Positions 6,858-16,333 are shown, counted from the stretch's first letter. The stretch is 64,000 nucleotides of DNA from Acinetobacter qingfengensis (GCF_008693185.1 NZ_VXKN01000005.1:1-64000); one strand, 5' to 3'. Made by a program: numbers and translations. Notes: generated from the letters alone by a model not told the origin.

Positions 6858-9800
6858 TTATGACACTTTAATGCTGGATAAAAATGCCCGTAATGCAGCC
6901 GGTTTGAGCGGTTTTTTAAGTAATACGATTCCGAGTTCTTTTAAGCGTTCAGGTAGTTCAGGATCAGTATCTGCAGTAATCAGTGCTGTAGGTAAACTGT
7001 GTTGCTGATACTTTTGAATAAAATCCAGACCATATTGATCATTATTTAGATGTTGGTCAATTAGCCACACATGAATATCGTGTTCTTTCAATAATTGTAG
7101 TGCCTGTTCTGGTTCTGAAGCAAGGATTGCCTGATGCCCCCATTTTTGTAATAAGGTTTGCATTGCCTCCAGAATCGCAGAATCATTGTCCAAGCATAAA
7201 ATATTCAGCGATTTTTGCTGTAATTTAATCGTGGTTGGTGCAATGACTTGTTGTGCAGGTTCTGCAACAATAGGGACTTCCAGCATAAAACATGAGCCTG
7301 AACCAAGTTGCGAGTAGACATTGACTTTATATTGTAGCTGATGAGTCATACGTTCTACGATTGCTAAGCCCAATCCTAGGCCTTGTTCACCCCATGGTGA
7401 AGTATGTCCACCACGCTCAAATTCATGAAAAAGTTTATTCTTTTGTGCTTCAGCAATACCCGGACCTGTATCCCATACACCAATCCGAATATGCTGTGCC
7501 TGTGTTGCACTGCGTAATACCCCTACGATAACCCGACCACTGGCAGTATAACGTAATGCATTACTGACAAAATTCTGAATGATGCGGCGCATCCATTGTG
7601 GATCAGTATCAACCCAGAATGTTGTATCATGCACTTTTAATATGATATTGCGTTGCTCAGCAATAGAACTAAATTGTAGGCGTAAATCACTTAAAAGATC
7701 CTGTAATTTATATGGTTTACGATTGGGTTTTAGTGAACCACCTTCCAGACGGGCAATATCCAATAGTGCAGACATCATACTTTCTGCACCAAATAAAGCA
7801 CGATCCAGTTGCTCAAGTGTCCGTTGATCATCCATCGTCAGATGACTTTGTTCCAGTGCAGCACTAAATAAACGTGCGGCATGCATGGGTTGTAATAAGT
7901 CATGGCTTGCAGCGGCCAGAAATCGACTTTTTGACATATTGGCTTGATCGGCTTGTTGGCGTGCCAGTTGCTGCTCTACCAGTGCTTCTTCCAATTGATA
8001 TGTTCGCTCACTAACTCGAGCTTCCAGTAAGGCTTCGTTTTGTCGGAAAGCCGTGATATCGGCAAAAGTAGTAACGAAACCACCACCAGCAATCGGTTTA
8101 CCACGCATTTGAATGACACGCCCATCGGCACGAATACGTTCAAATTCATGTGCACTGCCTTTACGCATCCAATTGACCCGTTTACGGACATGCTCTTCTA
8201 CAGAGCCAGGACCACATTCACCACGTTCTGCGTTATAACGAATTAAATCACCAATTGGGCAACCGACATAAACCAAATCTTTGGGGTAATCAAATAAATT
8301 CAGATATTGATTATTCCATGCCACTAGACACATATTTTCATCTACAACACTAACACCCTGTGTCATGTGATCAATCATGGTCATGATTAAATTTTGATTA
8401 AAACGCTGCCACTGCGAAGCCTGATCCAGAATATTGGCCACTTGTCCCAATGCTAATCCATTATTAATCAGGGCTGTAGTTAATAGGGTGCGTGCTGATG
8501 CCGTGCCAATGGCACCCGCAAGATATTGCTCGGTAAACCGCCACCACATGCCATTGGCCAGTACGTTAGGCGTTAAAATAAAATAGTTGTTATGTGCAAA
8601 CTGTTGAAAGGCTTCCAAAGTATTTTGTTCACCGGTGATCCTTGAGCATAATGCCATCAGATCAGCAACTTTCAGACGAGAAATTTGTTCGGTTGGAATA
8701 TGGTCATTGTGTACAGAATTTTGAGTAGGTAAAGGTTTTGTATCGTAGAAAAAGAAACTTTCCGCCTGAATTTGTTCTGCAACACTGGGACGATAGTGAC
8801 GGGAAAAAAAATAAAAACATAAAATATTTAATCCCAGTGACCACATTACGCCATGTGTGAGTGGAGAAAGTGATGAGAAACCAAACAAAGCTTCAGGACG
8901 ACACCAGTGCAAATAAAATGGACCATCAATTAGGATGTGCTGTGCCCAAGCATTGTATTGTTCCGGTAGACTGCGCAAAATCGTTGGAAATAACAGGGTG
9001 TAGATCCATAACCAGAACCCAACCACTAAACCAATATAAACGCCTTGTTTGCTACCACCACGCCAATACAATCCACCAATTAGTGCAGGTGCAAACTGTG
9101 CCACAGCACTAAATGCCAATAATCCAAAAATTGATAGCTGATCAATATCAGCAAAAAAATGATAAAACAGAAACCCCAGTAACATCACCACCAAGATTGA
9201 AATACGTCTGACCAGTTTTAATACTTGAGGCAATCGGTCATCGTGTCTGGACAGTAACTGTGTTCGCCACAATGCAGGCATGATCAAATCATTACTTAGC
9301 ATAATGGAAAGTGCGACAGAAGAAACCAATAGCATTCCAGTTGAAGCAGAAAATCCACCTACAAATGCCAGTAATGTGAGCCATTCATTATTAAAGCTCA
9401 TTGGTAGCTTTAATACAGCAATATCGGCAATTGGTAAAATATCTGCCGATGTATGTAATGCCCAGCTTGCTAAGGGAATAATCGCCAGAATCGTGAGAAT
9501 CAAATAGCCCCCAAACCAGCGCTTGGCACCTTTGATGTGTGTTTCGTCATGTAACTCGACCACAGCAACATGAAACTGGCGAGGTAGACAAATCATGGCC
9601 AATCCGGCAAGTAAGGTTTGTGTCCAGAAAGTATCAGGAAAGCCTGTGTGTTGGACATTATGCATGGTATCCACTACATCAGTTTTAATCTGATCCAAAT
9701 GTTCTGGAGCAGAAAAAATAAAAAATAGGGCAACAGTGATCAGGGCAAATAGCTTAACAAAAGATTCAAAGGCAACCGCTAGCATTAAGCCGCCATGTTG

Positions 9801-10343
9801 TTCAGTATTGGCAATCTGTCGAGTACCAAATAGCATTGCCAGAACAGCCATTAATCCAGTGAGTAGTAATACCGTATTGGTAACAGCATATTGATAATTG
9901 GCTTGATGCAGAATAACACTAGTACTCAGTGCAATCGCCCGTAACTGTAATGCCAGGTAAGGTAAAATGGCAATCACTGCCAAAATAGTGACCAGGGCGG
10001 CAAGTGACCCCGATTTTCCATAACGCGCAGAAATAAAGTCTGCAATCGAGGATACCGAGTGATGTTGTCTTACCCGACCCAACCTGCGCCAGATATCATA
10101 ACCAAACCAGACAAATAATAGTGGCCCCAGATAAATGGGTAAAAAAATAATCCCGTCACGAACCGCTGCGCCAGTTGCGCCATAAAATGTCCACGATGAG
10201 CAGTAAACACCTAAAGTTAAACTGAATAGAATTAAACGACCCTTGGCGCTTAAACGATTCGCATGTTTTTCACCAAAAAATGCACAGGCAAAAAGAATAA
10301 AAATATAAATCGCCAGTGTACCAATGATTAAGCCAGCATTCAT
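6858..10343 (-). CDS. CrbS/MxtR-like hybrid histidine kinase with SLC5 transporter-like sensor
   Basis: This 1161-residue inner-membrane protein fuses a 12-13 helix sodium/solute symporter (SLC5) module (about 1-500) to a STAC-like linker, a PAS domain (about 660-770, MTQGVSVVDENM), a HisKA box AAASHDLLQP near 814, an HATPase with the N-box QNFVSNALRY near 928 and GLGLGLAIV, and a C-terminal receiver (about 1045-1161) with its Asp in WLIDQHL. This order is that of CrbS of Vibrio cholerae and MxtR of Pseudomonas, which control acetate use. The neighbouring DUF485-actP genes, divergently transcribed, support the same role. Whether the SLC5 module transports or only senses its ligand cannot be told from the sequence. 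The start is chosen by family fit because the ribosome binding site is weak. Confidence 0.88.
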   Translation of the reverse strand: MNAGLIIGTLAIYIFILFACAFFGEKHANRLSAKGRLILFSLTLGVYCSSWTFYGATGAAVRDGIIFLPIYLGPLLFVWFGYDIWRRLGRVRQHHSVSSIADFISARYGKSGSLAALVTILAVIAILPYLALQLRAIALSTSVILHQANYQYAVTNTVLLLTGLMAVLAMLFGTRQIANTEQHGGLMLAVAFESFVKLFALITVALFFIFSAPEHLDQIKTDVVDTMHNVQHTGFPDTFWTQTLLAGLAMICLPRQFHVAVVELHDETHIKGAKRWFGGYLILTILAIIPLASWALHTSADILPIADIAVLKLPMSFNNEWLTLLAFVGGFSASTGMLLVSSVALSIMLSNDLIMPALWRTQLLSRHDDRLPQVLKLVRRISILVVMLLGFLFYHFFADIDQLSIFGLLAFSAVAQFAPALIGGLYWRGGSKQGVYIGLVVGFWLWIYTLLFPTILRSLPEQYNAWAQHILIDGPFYLHWCRPEALFGFSSLSPLTHGVMWSLGLNILCFYFFSRHYRPSVAEQIQAESFFFYDTKPLPTQNSVHNDHIPTEQISRLKVADLMALCSRITGEQNTLEAFQQFAHNNYFILTPNVLANGMWWRFTEQYLAGAIGTASARTLLTTALINNGLALGQVANILDQASQWQRFNQNLIMTMIDHMTQGVSVVDENMCLVAWNNQYLNLFDYPKDLVYVGCPIGDLIRYNAERGECGPGSVEEHVRKRVNWMRKGSAHEFERIRADGRVIQMRGKPIAGGGFVTTFADITAFRQNEALLEARVSERTYQLEEALVEQQLARQQADQANMSKSRFLAAASHDLLQPMHAARLFSAALEQSHLTMDDQRTLEQLDRALFGAESMMSALLDIARLEGGSLKPNRKPYKLQDLLSDLRLQFSSIAEQRNIILKVHDTTFWVDTDPQWMRRIIQNFVSNALRYTASGRVIVGVLRSATQAQHIRIGVWDTGPGIAEAQKNKLFHEFERGGHTSPWGEQGLGLGLAIVERMTHQLQYKVNVYSQLGSGSCFMLEVPIVAEPAQQVIAPTTIKLQQKSLNILCLDNDSAILEAMQTLLQKWGHQAILASEPEQALQLLKEHDIHVWLIDQHLNNDQYGLDFIQKYQQHSLPTALITADTDPELPERLKELGIVLLKKPLKPAALRAFLSSIKVS

Positions 10344-10470
10344 TTTGTGTGACTGTCCAGTTTCGTTTGAATTCTAAAATGCAACAATATGCCCAAAACG
10401 TTTGTCTGCCAAGTTTTAGCAAGAAATTGACTATTTTTCGATACCAAAGTCTAAGTTACCAAAACTCAAC

Positions 10471-10483
10471 AACTTGTTAAGTT
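10471..10483. promoter_or_regulatory. Palindrome upstream of the DUF485-actP operon
   Basis: AACTTGTTAAGTT is a perfect inverted repeat (AACTT-GTT-AAGTT) about 80 bases before the DUF485 start, in the shared upstream region with the kinase gene. It could be a regulator site, but I know no matching consensus. Confidence 0.25.
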
Positions 10484-10562
10484 TATCACAACCATAAGAT
10501 TGGCTGTGATGGCCTGACAAATACGACAAGGTTAGTCGTGGGTTATTTTAGGAGAATTGAGA

Positions 10563-10895
10563 ATGGATGATGCTCAAGTCAAACGAATTTTAGAAAATCC
10601 AAAATTCAAACAAATGGTCAGCAAGAAGAGTACCCTAAGCTGGACGCTCACGGCTATCATGTTATTTGTGTACGTTGGATTTATGTTGTTGGTTGGATAT
10701 AACAAAGAATTTTTAATGAGTTCTTTTAGTGGTGGTGTCACAACATGGGGCATTCCACTTGGATTGGGAATCATTGTTTTGTCATTTGTATTGTGTGCTG
10801 TGTATTCATATATTGCCAATAATACGCTGGATCAACTGAGTAAAGAGGCTTTACAGGAAGTTGAAGCGATTACACATGACAAAGGAACAAATTAA
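10563..10895 (+). CDS. DUF485 membrane protein (YjcH-like), partner of ActP
   Basis: The 110-residue protein has two membrane helices (about 27-47 and 60-80) and charged termini. It belongs to DUF485, whose members usually sit directly upstream of actP-type acetate permeases, as yjcH does in Escherichia coli. The ATG at 10563 is preferred because AGGAG (10550-10554) lies eight bases upstream. A TTG two codons earlier would touch that site. The stop codon overlaps the actP leader by spacing of one base, so translation is probably coupled. Confidence 0.88.
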   Translation: MDDAQVKRILENPKFKQMVSKKSTLSWTLTAIMLFVYVGFMLLVGYNKEFLMSSFSGGVTTWGIPLGLGIIVLSFVLCAVYSYIANNTLDQLSKEALQEVEAITHDKGTN

Positions 10896-10896
10896 G

Positions 10897-12615
10897 ATGA
10901 TGAAATGGAATTCATTAAAAGCTAAGGCTTTACTCGCTGTAACAGCAGCATATTCAACCTCCACATTCGCAGGTCCGGATCTGGGGGCAGCAGAGCAACA
11001 GGCAACAAACTGGCATGCAATTATCATGTTTGTGATTTTTGTTGGTGCGACACTTTTCATCACGAAGTGGGCTGCAAAGCAAACCACCAATACCAAGGAT
11101 TTTTATACGGCTGGTGGTGGGATCTCAGGATTTCAGAATGGTCTGGCAATTGCTGGGGATTACATGTCTGCGGCATCATTCCTGGGTATTTCTGCAATGG
11201 TGTTTAGCTCTGGGTTTGATGGTTTACTTTACTCTTTGGGCTTCATGGTGGGTTGGCCGATTGTATTATTTCTGATTGCAGAGCGTTTGCGTAATCTTGG
11301 AAAATATAATCTTTCTGATGTGGTATCTTTCCGCTTGGAAGAAAAACCAGTACGTACTTTGGCAGCGGTGAGTTCTCTTGTTGTGGTCGCCTTTTATTTG
11401 ATTGCACAAATGGTAGGTGCAGGCCAGTTAATCAAATTATTGTTTGGCTTAAATTATAACATTGCAGTGGTAATCGTCGGATTACTTATGATGGCATACG
11501 TAATGTTTGGTGGCATGTTAGCAACCACATGGGTACAAATTATTAAAGCTGTACTTTTGCTTTCAGGTGCAACATTTATGGCATTTATGGTCATGAAAGC
11601 AGTTGGCTTCAGCTTTAGCACCATGTTTACCGATGCGATTACTGTATATGGTCAAGTACGTGACATCAGTTTTGAAGATGCTGCAAAAATCATGGGACCG
11701 GGTAGTCTTGCAGCCAATCCAATTGACGCAATTTCCCTTGGTTTAGCCCTGATGTTTGGTACAGCAGGATTGCCTCACATTTTGATGCGTTTCTTTACTG
11801 TAAAAGATGCCAAAGAAGCACGTAAATCGGTTGTTGTGGCAACAGGCTTTATTGGTTATTTCTATTTATTAACTTTTATTATTGGTTTCGGTGCAATTCT
11901 ATTCGTTTCCAACAATCCACAATTCCTTGATGTTGCTAAGGCGGCAATGACTGGAAAACTGGAGTTGATTGGTGGTAATAACATGGCCGCAGTACATTTG
12001 TCTGATGCTGTAGGCGGTGACATGTTCATGGGCTTTATTTCAGCAGTTGCTTTTGCCACAATTCTTGCTGTAGTTGCAGGTTTAACATTATCTGGTGCAT
12101 CTGCAATTTCACATGATTTATATGCAAATGTATTCAAAAAAGGACAAACAACACCTGAATCAGAATTGCGTATGTCTAAAATTGCAACACTGGGTTTAGC
12201 TATTTTTGCAATGATCTTAGGTATTTTATTTGAAAAGCAAAATGTTGCATTTATGGTTGGTTTGGCATTCTCTGTTGCCTGCTGTGCAAACTTCCCAGTT
12301 CTCGTGTTATCCATGTTCTGGAAAGGGTTGACTACACGTGGTGCAGTGATTGGCGGGGTAGTTGGGCTTGTAACAGCAGTTATTCTGATTATTTTATCCA
12401 AAGCAGTCTGGGTAGATACTTTAGGAATTTCGGACAAGGCGCCAAATCCATTTAATGGGCCAGCTATTTTTGCAATGCCACTATCATTTATCTGCTGCTG
12501 GTTATTCTCTATTACGGATCGTTCAGCTCGTGCACAAGCTGAACGTAAAGCCTTTGATGCACAATATGTTCGCTCAATGACAGGTATTGGTGCTTCAGGT
12601 GCGTCTGATCACTGA
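10897..12615 (+). CDS. actP: Acetate/cation symporter ActP
   Basis: ActP imports acetate and other short carboxylates with sodium. The 572-residue protein has an N-terminal cleavable-looking signal ending STFAG, followed by about 13 membrane helices of the SLC5/SSS family. Typical segments are [30 protein letters not shown] (read as separate motifs DFYTAGG and [11 protein letters not shown]) and HILMRFFTV. The ATG at 10897 is chosen because AAGGA at 10882-10886 is well spaced. An upstream TTG at 10861 lies inside the preceding gene. It forms an operon with the DUF485 gene and faces away from the CrbS-like kinase. Confidence 0.95.
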   Translation: MMKWNSLKAKALLAVTAAYSTSTFAGPDLGAAEQQATNWHAIIMFVIFVGATLFITKWAAKQTTNTKDFYTAGGGISGFQNGLAIAGDYMSAASFLGISAMVFSSGFDGLLYSLGFMVGWPIVLFLIAERLRNLGKYNLSDVVSFRLEEKPVRTLAAVSSLVVVAFYLIAQMVGAGQLIKLLFGLNYNIAVVIVGLLMMAYVMFGGMLATTWVQIIKAVLLLSGATFMAFMVMKAVGFSFSTMFTDAITVYGQVRDISFEDAAKIMGPGSLAANPIDAISLGLALMFGTAGLPHILMRFFTVKDAKEARKSVVVATGFIGYFYLLTFIIGFGAILFVSNNPQFLDVAKAAMTGKLELIGGNNMAAVHLSDAVGGDMFMGFISAVAFATILAVVAGLTLSGASAISHDLYANVFKKGQTTPESELRMSKIATLGLAIFAMILGILFEKQNVAFMVGLAFSVACCANFPVLVLSMFWKGLTTRGAVIGGVVGLVTAVILIILSKAVWVDTLGISDKAPNPFNGPAIFAMPLSFICCWLFSITDRSARAQAERKAFDAQYVRSMTGIGASGASDH

Positions 12616-12630
12616 TATGTAATGAGAATC

Positions 12631-12668
12631 AAAAACTCCTGTCATCTTTTGATGACGGGAGTTTTCTT
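12631..12668 (+). terminator. Terminator of the DUF485-actP operon
   Basis: A 15-bp stem with one G-T wobble (12632-12646 with 12651-12665), a TTTT loop and a following T-rich stretch lies 16 bases after the actP stop. Confidence 0.85.
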
Positions 12669-12777
12669 ATTCAAGATTTCAAAATAAAGATATAGTTCAC
12701 TACGATTTTTAAAAGTTTATCTCGCAAATTTTTCTGATTACTGAATGAACAAATAAAGATATTTATTTTTCTAGTTA

Positions 12778-12805
12778 TTGACCTTTAAATAAAATAAGTT
12801 AATAT
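12778..12805 (+). promoter_or_regulatory. Promoter of tRNA-Thr
   Basis: A -35 TTGACC (12778-12783) and a -10 TAATAT (12800-12805) are separated by 16 bases and end 16 bases before the tRNA. The -35 is the same as that of the first tRNA-Phe gene downstream. Confidence 0.6.
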
Positions 12806-12821
12806 TGGCGCACTTCAAAAT

Positions 12822-12897
<76 letters not shown>

Positions 12898-12919
12898 TTT
12901 TTCTGTCTAGTGTTTAAAT

Positions 12920-13213
12920 TTAGGCACGAATCCAGTGTGCTGGAAATTCCTGATTTGCCATACGATTAATATGGCTAATCACAACATGCTCAAGTTGCTC
13001 CAGACGTTCATTTTCTGTCGTTTCAATCTTAGCCAATAGGTAATCTTGATGTGGGCTTAGAAAAACCCGGCTTTGTTCTGAAAATGGAATTGTAGTTATT
13101 TCATGTTGCTCAGTAATTTCAAATTTATGTTTCCAATGATTACTCAATCGCTTGATAATACGTGCAGCTTCCAAAGTATCAATGCGTAGTTCGCTTATAT
13201 TTGTATCAGTCAT
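12920..13213 (-). CDS. DUF2218 domain protein, function unknown
   Basis: The 97-residue soluble protein matches the small DUF2218 family, with an N-terminal helix after a beta strand (ARIIKRLSNHWKHKFEI) and a later short strand-turn region. Family members are often annotated only as hypothetical; some lie near iron or stress genes, which does not help here. It follows hisH on the same strand, but the hairpin at 13307-13342 separates them, so it is probably transcribed on its own. No function is proposed. Confidence 0.7.
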   Translation of the reverse strand: MTDTNISELRIDTLEAARIIKRLSNHWKHKFEITEQHEITTIPFSEQSRVFLSPHQDYLLAKIETTENERLEQLEHVVISHINRMANQEFPAHWIRA

Positions 13214-13306
13214 CTGTTGTGCTTCCTGTTTCCAAGTTTAATTATTTATGTATAACAAATTTTGATGATGAACTGTAGCACTAAACCGTTTTAAATTGGC
13301 TGTACT

Positions 13307-13342
13307 AAAAATCCAGCGGCATTTTAAGTTCGCTGGATTTTT
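13307..13342 (-). terminator. Terminator of hisB-hisH
   Basis: A 12-bp perfect stem (13307-13318 with 13331-13342) has A-runs and T-runs at its outer edges. It lies 3' of hisH on the minus strand. Confidence 0.75.
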
Positions 13343-13374
13343 AGGTGAAAGACAGAAATGTTAATGGGTAAGCC

Positions 13375-13992
13375 TTAAATGTCCCACGCCACAAAGTTTT
13401 TAAGCAGTTGTAAACCAGCGATATGACTTTTCTCTGGATGGAACTGCGTGGCAAATAAATTATCCTTTAATAATGCCGTACAAAAATTTAGCCCGTAATC
13501 GCAGGTTGCTGTGGTAATTGTGGGATCTTGAGGCTCAACATAATAGCTATGTACAAAATAAAAACGGCTATCTTGGGTGATATTGTTCCATAAAGGGTGA
13601 TCTGGTTGGACTTGATGAACCTGATTCCAACCCATATGTGGTACTTTTAAATGTTCAATATTGGGGAACCGTTTGACTACCCCGGCAAAAATACCTAATG
13701 CATCTGAACCATCATTTTCCTCAGAATGTTGCATTAATGCCTGCATGCCTACACAAATTGCCATTACGGGTTTATTAAATACAGCTTTGCGTATAACATC
13801 ATCAATACCTGCTTGCTGCATACCATTGATGCAATCACGCATTGCACCTACGCCAGGGAAAACAATTTTATCTGCTTTTTTAACCAGTTTTGGATCATTG
13901 GTGACGTCAACTGTTGCACCTACATATTCCAGTGCCTTGGCTGCGGAATGTAGATTTCCCATTCCATAATCAAGTAATGCAATACGTGTCAT
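13375..13992 (-). CDS. hisH: Imidazole glycerol phosphate synthase, glutaminase subunit HisH
   Basis: HisH releases ammonia from glutamine for HisF in histidine biosynthesis. The 205-residue class I glutamine amidotransferase has the nucleophile Cys in AICVGMQAL (about residue 80) and the His-Glu pair in [10 protein letters not shown] near the C-terminus. The oxyanion strand PGVGAM is also present. Its ATG overlaps the hisB stop by one base (TAATG), which indicates translational coupling. hisF and hisA are not in the window. Confidence 0.96.
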   Translation of the reverse strand: MTRIALLDYGMGNLHSAAKALEYVGATVDVTNDPKLVKKADKIVFPGVGAMRDCINGMQQAGIDDVIRKAVFNKPVMAICVGMQALMQHSEENDGSDALGIFAGVVKRFPNIEHLKVPHMGWNQVHQVQPDHPLWNNITQDSRFYFVHSYYVEPQDPTITTATCDYGLNFCTALLKDNLFATQFHPEKSHIAGLQLLKNFVAWDI

Positions 13993-14585
13993 TATAAGCT
14001 TCCTTTGGTTGAAGCAATGGTACCTGCTGCACGTGGATCATGTTCACAAGCCATTCTTAATGCCCGTGCAAAAGCTTTAAATACACTTTCAATCTGGTGA
14101 TGGCTATTTTTGCCTTTAAGATTATCGATGTGTAAAGTCATTAGTGCATGGTTGACAAAACCTTGAAAAAATTCAGAGAATAAATCTACATCAAAGTTGC
14201 CAATACGGGCACGGGTAAAGGGAATATCCATAAATAAACCAGGACGTCCAGATAAATCAACCACAACACGACTCAAAGACTCATCCAATGGTGCATAAAA
14301 ATGTCCATAGCGGCGAATACCTTTTTTATCCCCTAAGGCTTGTGCAAATGCTTGCCCAAGTGTAATACCACAATCTTCTACTGTATGGTGATCATCAATT
14401 TCCAGATCACCATCACAGTGAATATCAATATCAAACAAGCCATGGCGCTTGATTTGATCAATCATATGATCTAAAAAGGGAACTCCAGTATTAAGCGTGC
14501 CTTGACCAGTACCATCTAAGTTAATACGAACTGTGATTTTGGTCTCGTTGGTATTTCTGACCACTTCGCTGATACGTTGCGTCAT
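13992..14585 (-). CDS. hisB: Imidazoleglycerol-phosphate dehydratase HisB
   Basis: This enzyme dehydrates imidazole glycerol phosphate in histidine biosynthesis. The 197-residue protein is the monofunctional form, without the phosphatase domain found in Escherichia coli. The two metal-binding motifs are visible as [10 protein letters not shown] (about 70-79) and [15 protein letters not shown] (about 160-174), and FLDHMIDQ is also present. A GTG two codons upstream would sit only two bases from AAGGA, so the ATG at 14585 with eight-base spacing is preferred. It is the first visible gene of the hisB-hisH pair. Confidence 0.96.
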   Translation of the reverse strand: MTQRISEVVRNTNETKITVRINLDGTGQGTLNTGVPFLDHMIDQIKRHGLFDIDIHCDGDLEIDDHHTVEDCGITLGQAFAQALGDKKGIRRYGHFYAPLDESLSRVVVDLSGRPGLFMDIPFTRARIGNFDVDLFSEFFQGFVNHALMTLHIDNLKGKNSHHQIESVFKAFARALRMACEHDPRAAGTIASTKGSL

Positions 14586-14694
14586 AGACACATTCCTTTA
14601 AACTCTGAATGAAAAACGTTGGCTAGAGCCATATTATGCCTAAACTTTTATAAGTTTACTGCATCTATTTTGAGATATTTGGGAGCGCATAAAG

Positions 14695-15087
14695 ATGCCA
14701 ATACAAGTTCAAGCGGTAACTGATGTCAAGAATGCAGTGATTCGAAATCAGATTGAGCGATTATATGAAAATAGCCCTGAATTTGCAGATGGACAGCAAG
14801 CCATTGTACAACTTGAACAAGCACTAAAAGAAGATACTGTGCTATACGTTGCTATTTTTAATGATAAAATCATTGGTGCAGTCTGGTGTCAAAGGACGGA
14901 CCAAAGCAGCTTGCTGGATTATGTGGTAGTCCATCCGGCTAATCGGGATCGTGGAGTGGCAGAACGCTTGGTAACTGAGCTATGTCATTTCGAAGAAATA
15001 CAAGGCGTGACACAATTTCAGCCGGGTTGTGGGGTGATTCACCGTTGTTTACAGAATATTGGTAAATTATCGAATGAAAATCATTAA
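14695..15087 (+). CDS. GNAT acetyltransferase-like protein, PanZ family
   Basis: The 130-residue protein has the GNAT fold order: an N-terminal helix pair, the strand VLYVAIFNDKIIGAVW, then LLDYVVVHPANRDRGVAERLV containing the acetyl-CoA pyrophosphate loop (RDRGVA). It resembles PanZ, the acetyl-CoA sensor that triggers maturation of aspartate decarboxylase PanD in enterics. Whether it has that job in this genus is inference. GGGAG lies nine bases before the ATG. It is divergent from hisB and upstream of the tRNA-Phe genes. Confidence 0.65.
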   Translation: MPIQVQAVTDVKNAVIRNQIERLYENSPEFADGQQAIVQLEQALKEDTVLYVAIFNDKIIGAVWCQRTDQSSLLDYVVVHPANRDRGVAERLVTELCHFEEIQGVTQFQPGCGVIHRCLQNIGKLSNENH

Positions 15088-15112
15088 ATTTCATTTTTAG
15101 TCAAAATAATGC

Positions 15113-15141
15113 TTGACCTTTGTTTGATAAATCTGTTTAAT
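15113..15141 (+). promoter_or_regulatory. Promoter of first tRNA-Phe
   Basis: TTGACC (15113-15118) and TTTAAT (15136-15141) have an ideal 17-base spacer, with the tRNA beginning 12 bases later. Confidence 0.75.
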
Positions 15142-15152
15142 ACGCACTCATT

Positions 15153-15228
15153 GGCGCGATAGCTCAGTCGGTAGAGCAACGGATTGAAAATCCGTGTGTC
15201 GGCAGTTCGATCCTGCCTCACGCCACCA
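15153..15228 (+). tRNA. tRNA-Phe (anticodon GAA), copy 1
   Basis: The 76-base cloverleaf has acceptor arms GGCGCGA and TCACGCC (one G-A mismatch at its inner end), anticodon loop TTGAAAA and encoded CCA. It is base-for-base identical to the copy at 15369-15444. Confidence 0.97.
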
Positions 15229-15250
15229 TATTACACTTTTGTGATTTTCA

Positions 15251-15279
15251 AGCCCTGATCCCATCAGGGCTCTTTTTTT
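15251..15279 (+). terminator. Terminator of first tRNA-Phe
   Basis: A 9-bp stem AGCCCTGAT/ATCAGGGCT with a CCC loop is followed by a run of seven T. Confidence 0.9.
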
Positions 15280-15330
15280 ACCTAAAAATTGTTTTTTAAT
15301 GCTATTTGATTGATTATTAAGCATATTGTG

Positions 15331-15359
15331 TTGCTTTTTATTATGAAAAAAGGTTTAAT
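15331..15359 (+). promoter_or_regulatory. Promoter of second tRNA-Phe
   Basis: TTGCTT (15331-15336) and TTTAAT (15354-15359) are 17 bases apart and lie nine bases before the tRNA. The second copy therefore has its own promoter. Confidence 0.65.
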
Positions 15360-15368
15360 ACATGCATC

Positions 15369-15444
15369 GGCGCGATAGCTCAGTCGGTAGAGCAACGGAT
15401 TGAAAATCCGTGTGTCGGCAGTTCGATCCTGCCTCACGCCACCA
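15369..15444 (+). tRNA. tRNA-Phe (anticodon GAA), copy 2
   Basis: This gene is identical over all 76 bases to the copy 216 bases upstream, with its own promoter and terminator. Confidence 0.97.
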
Positions 15445-15450
15445 TATATA

Positions 15451-15485
15451 AACCCCCAAATAAACAGTTATTTGGGGGTTTTTTA
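15451..15485 (+). terminator. Terminator of second tRNA-Phe
   Basis: A 13-bp perfect stem (15451-15463 with 15468-15480), loop ACAG and a T-run follow the tRNA at once. Confidence 0.9.
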
Positions 15486-15541
15486 ATATCGATGATCATC
15501 TTTTAAATATTAAAAAGATCATTTGGCTTAACTGTTGAGTG

Positions 15542-16333
15542 TTATTGAATTAAGGTAAATAATGTGGCTGTTGCTAGCAAGCGTTCACCATCATTACCAA
15601 ACTTTTGTACGGGTAGTTTGCGTAAAAAACTTAATCGTGAACAGGCAATCTTTAAAGCATATTGGGTAGATTCGCTTTCTTGATTAAATGCCTGTTTAAG
15701 ATAGTCTGCTGTGGCTTGCAATAAATCGTGTTTTTGCATGCGAATGGCAACAGAATACATGAAGTAAATCCAGTCACGTGCATAGCAGTGATCTTTATTT
15801 AGATAATCGTGCGGATCGGTTTCAAAATCAATAAATCCAATTTCATTGTGTTGATCAATGAGAATATTACGGATAAAAACTTCGCTGAGCCACATATTTT
15901 TTTTGTGGGTATCTAGAATAGCATCAACGGTTTTTTTGAAATAATACAGGGTTTCTTCATTGGTGCTATGGCGTAATAGTGTGCTGTCAAGTTGTCGAGC
16001 TGATTTCTCTCGATTACCCATATCAGAAATCATTAACCCATAATCATTATAGGCAAGAAGTTTGGGAACATTAATGCCATGTTCCGCAAGGGCTTTTAGT
16101 CGCTTAACTTCTGTCTGAATGGCTTCTTTTCCACCTGTGCTTGGGACTGGAGCAAGTGCGTCTACCCCCAATATTTTGGTTCCAAGACCGACGAGTCGAT
16201 ATAACCAGATTGAATTATGTTTTCCAGCTTTTTTTATCCAGACTTTTTCACCATTAAACATGTATTTTGCAATGGAAGCTTTTTGTTGTTGCAAAGTTTC
16301 TTGCAAAAAATGTTGAGCTGATGAGTCAGGCAT
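15542..16333 (-). CDS. Bud32/Kdo-kinase-like small protein kinase fold
   Basis: The 263-residue protein looks like a minimal kinase of the Bud32/RIO/WaaP type. A Lys-bearing strand (EKVWIKKAGK) lies near the N-terminus, a hinge-like LMISDMGNREKSA follows, the catalytic-loop Asn is in IRNILIDQHNEIG, and a metal-binding DFE replaces DFG in IGFIDFETDP. The usual catalytic HRD Asp is not obvious. An upstream ATG at 16405 exists, but it lies next to the terminator of the previous gene, so MPDSSAQ at 16333 is preferred although its ribosome binding site is weak. The substrate is unknown. It could modify a protein or a lipopolysaccharide sugar. Confidence 0.6.
   Translation of the reverse strand: MPDSSAQHFLQETLQQQKASIAKYMFNGEKVWIKKAGKHNSIWLYRLVGLGTKILGVDALAPVPSTGGKEAIQTEVKRLKALAEHGINVPKLLAYNDYGLMISDMGNREKSARQLDSTLLRHSTNEETLYYFKKTVDAILDTHKKNMWLSEVFIRNILIDQHNEIGFIDFETDPHDYLNKDHCYARDWIYFMYSVAIRMQKHDLLQATADYLKQAFNQESESTQYALKIACSRLSFLRKLPVQKFGNDGERLLATATLFTLIQ

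Noticed and set aside
10861..10896. Upstream TTG start for actP
   Set aside because: It lies inside the DUF485 gene and has no good ribosome binding site, while the ATG at 10897 has AAGGA well placed and opens a signal peptide.
11862..12437. Open frame of 191 codons antisense to actP
   Set aside because: It is a reverse-frame shadow of a strongly conserved membrane protein, with low-complexity translation and no family resemblance.
13661..13969. Open frame antisense to hisH
   Set aside because: It mirrors the conserved hisH gene and shows no protein-like pattern.
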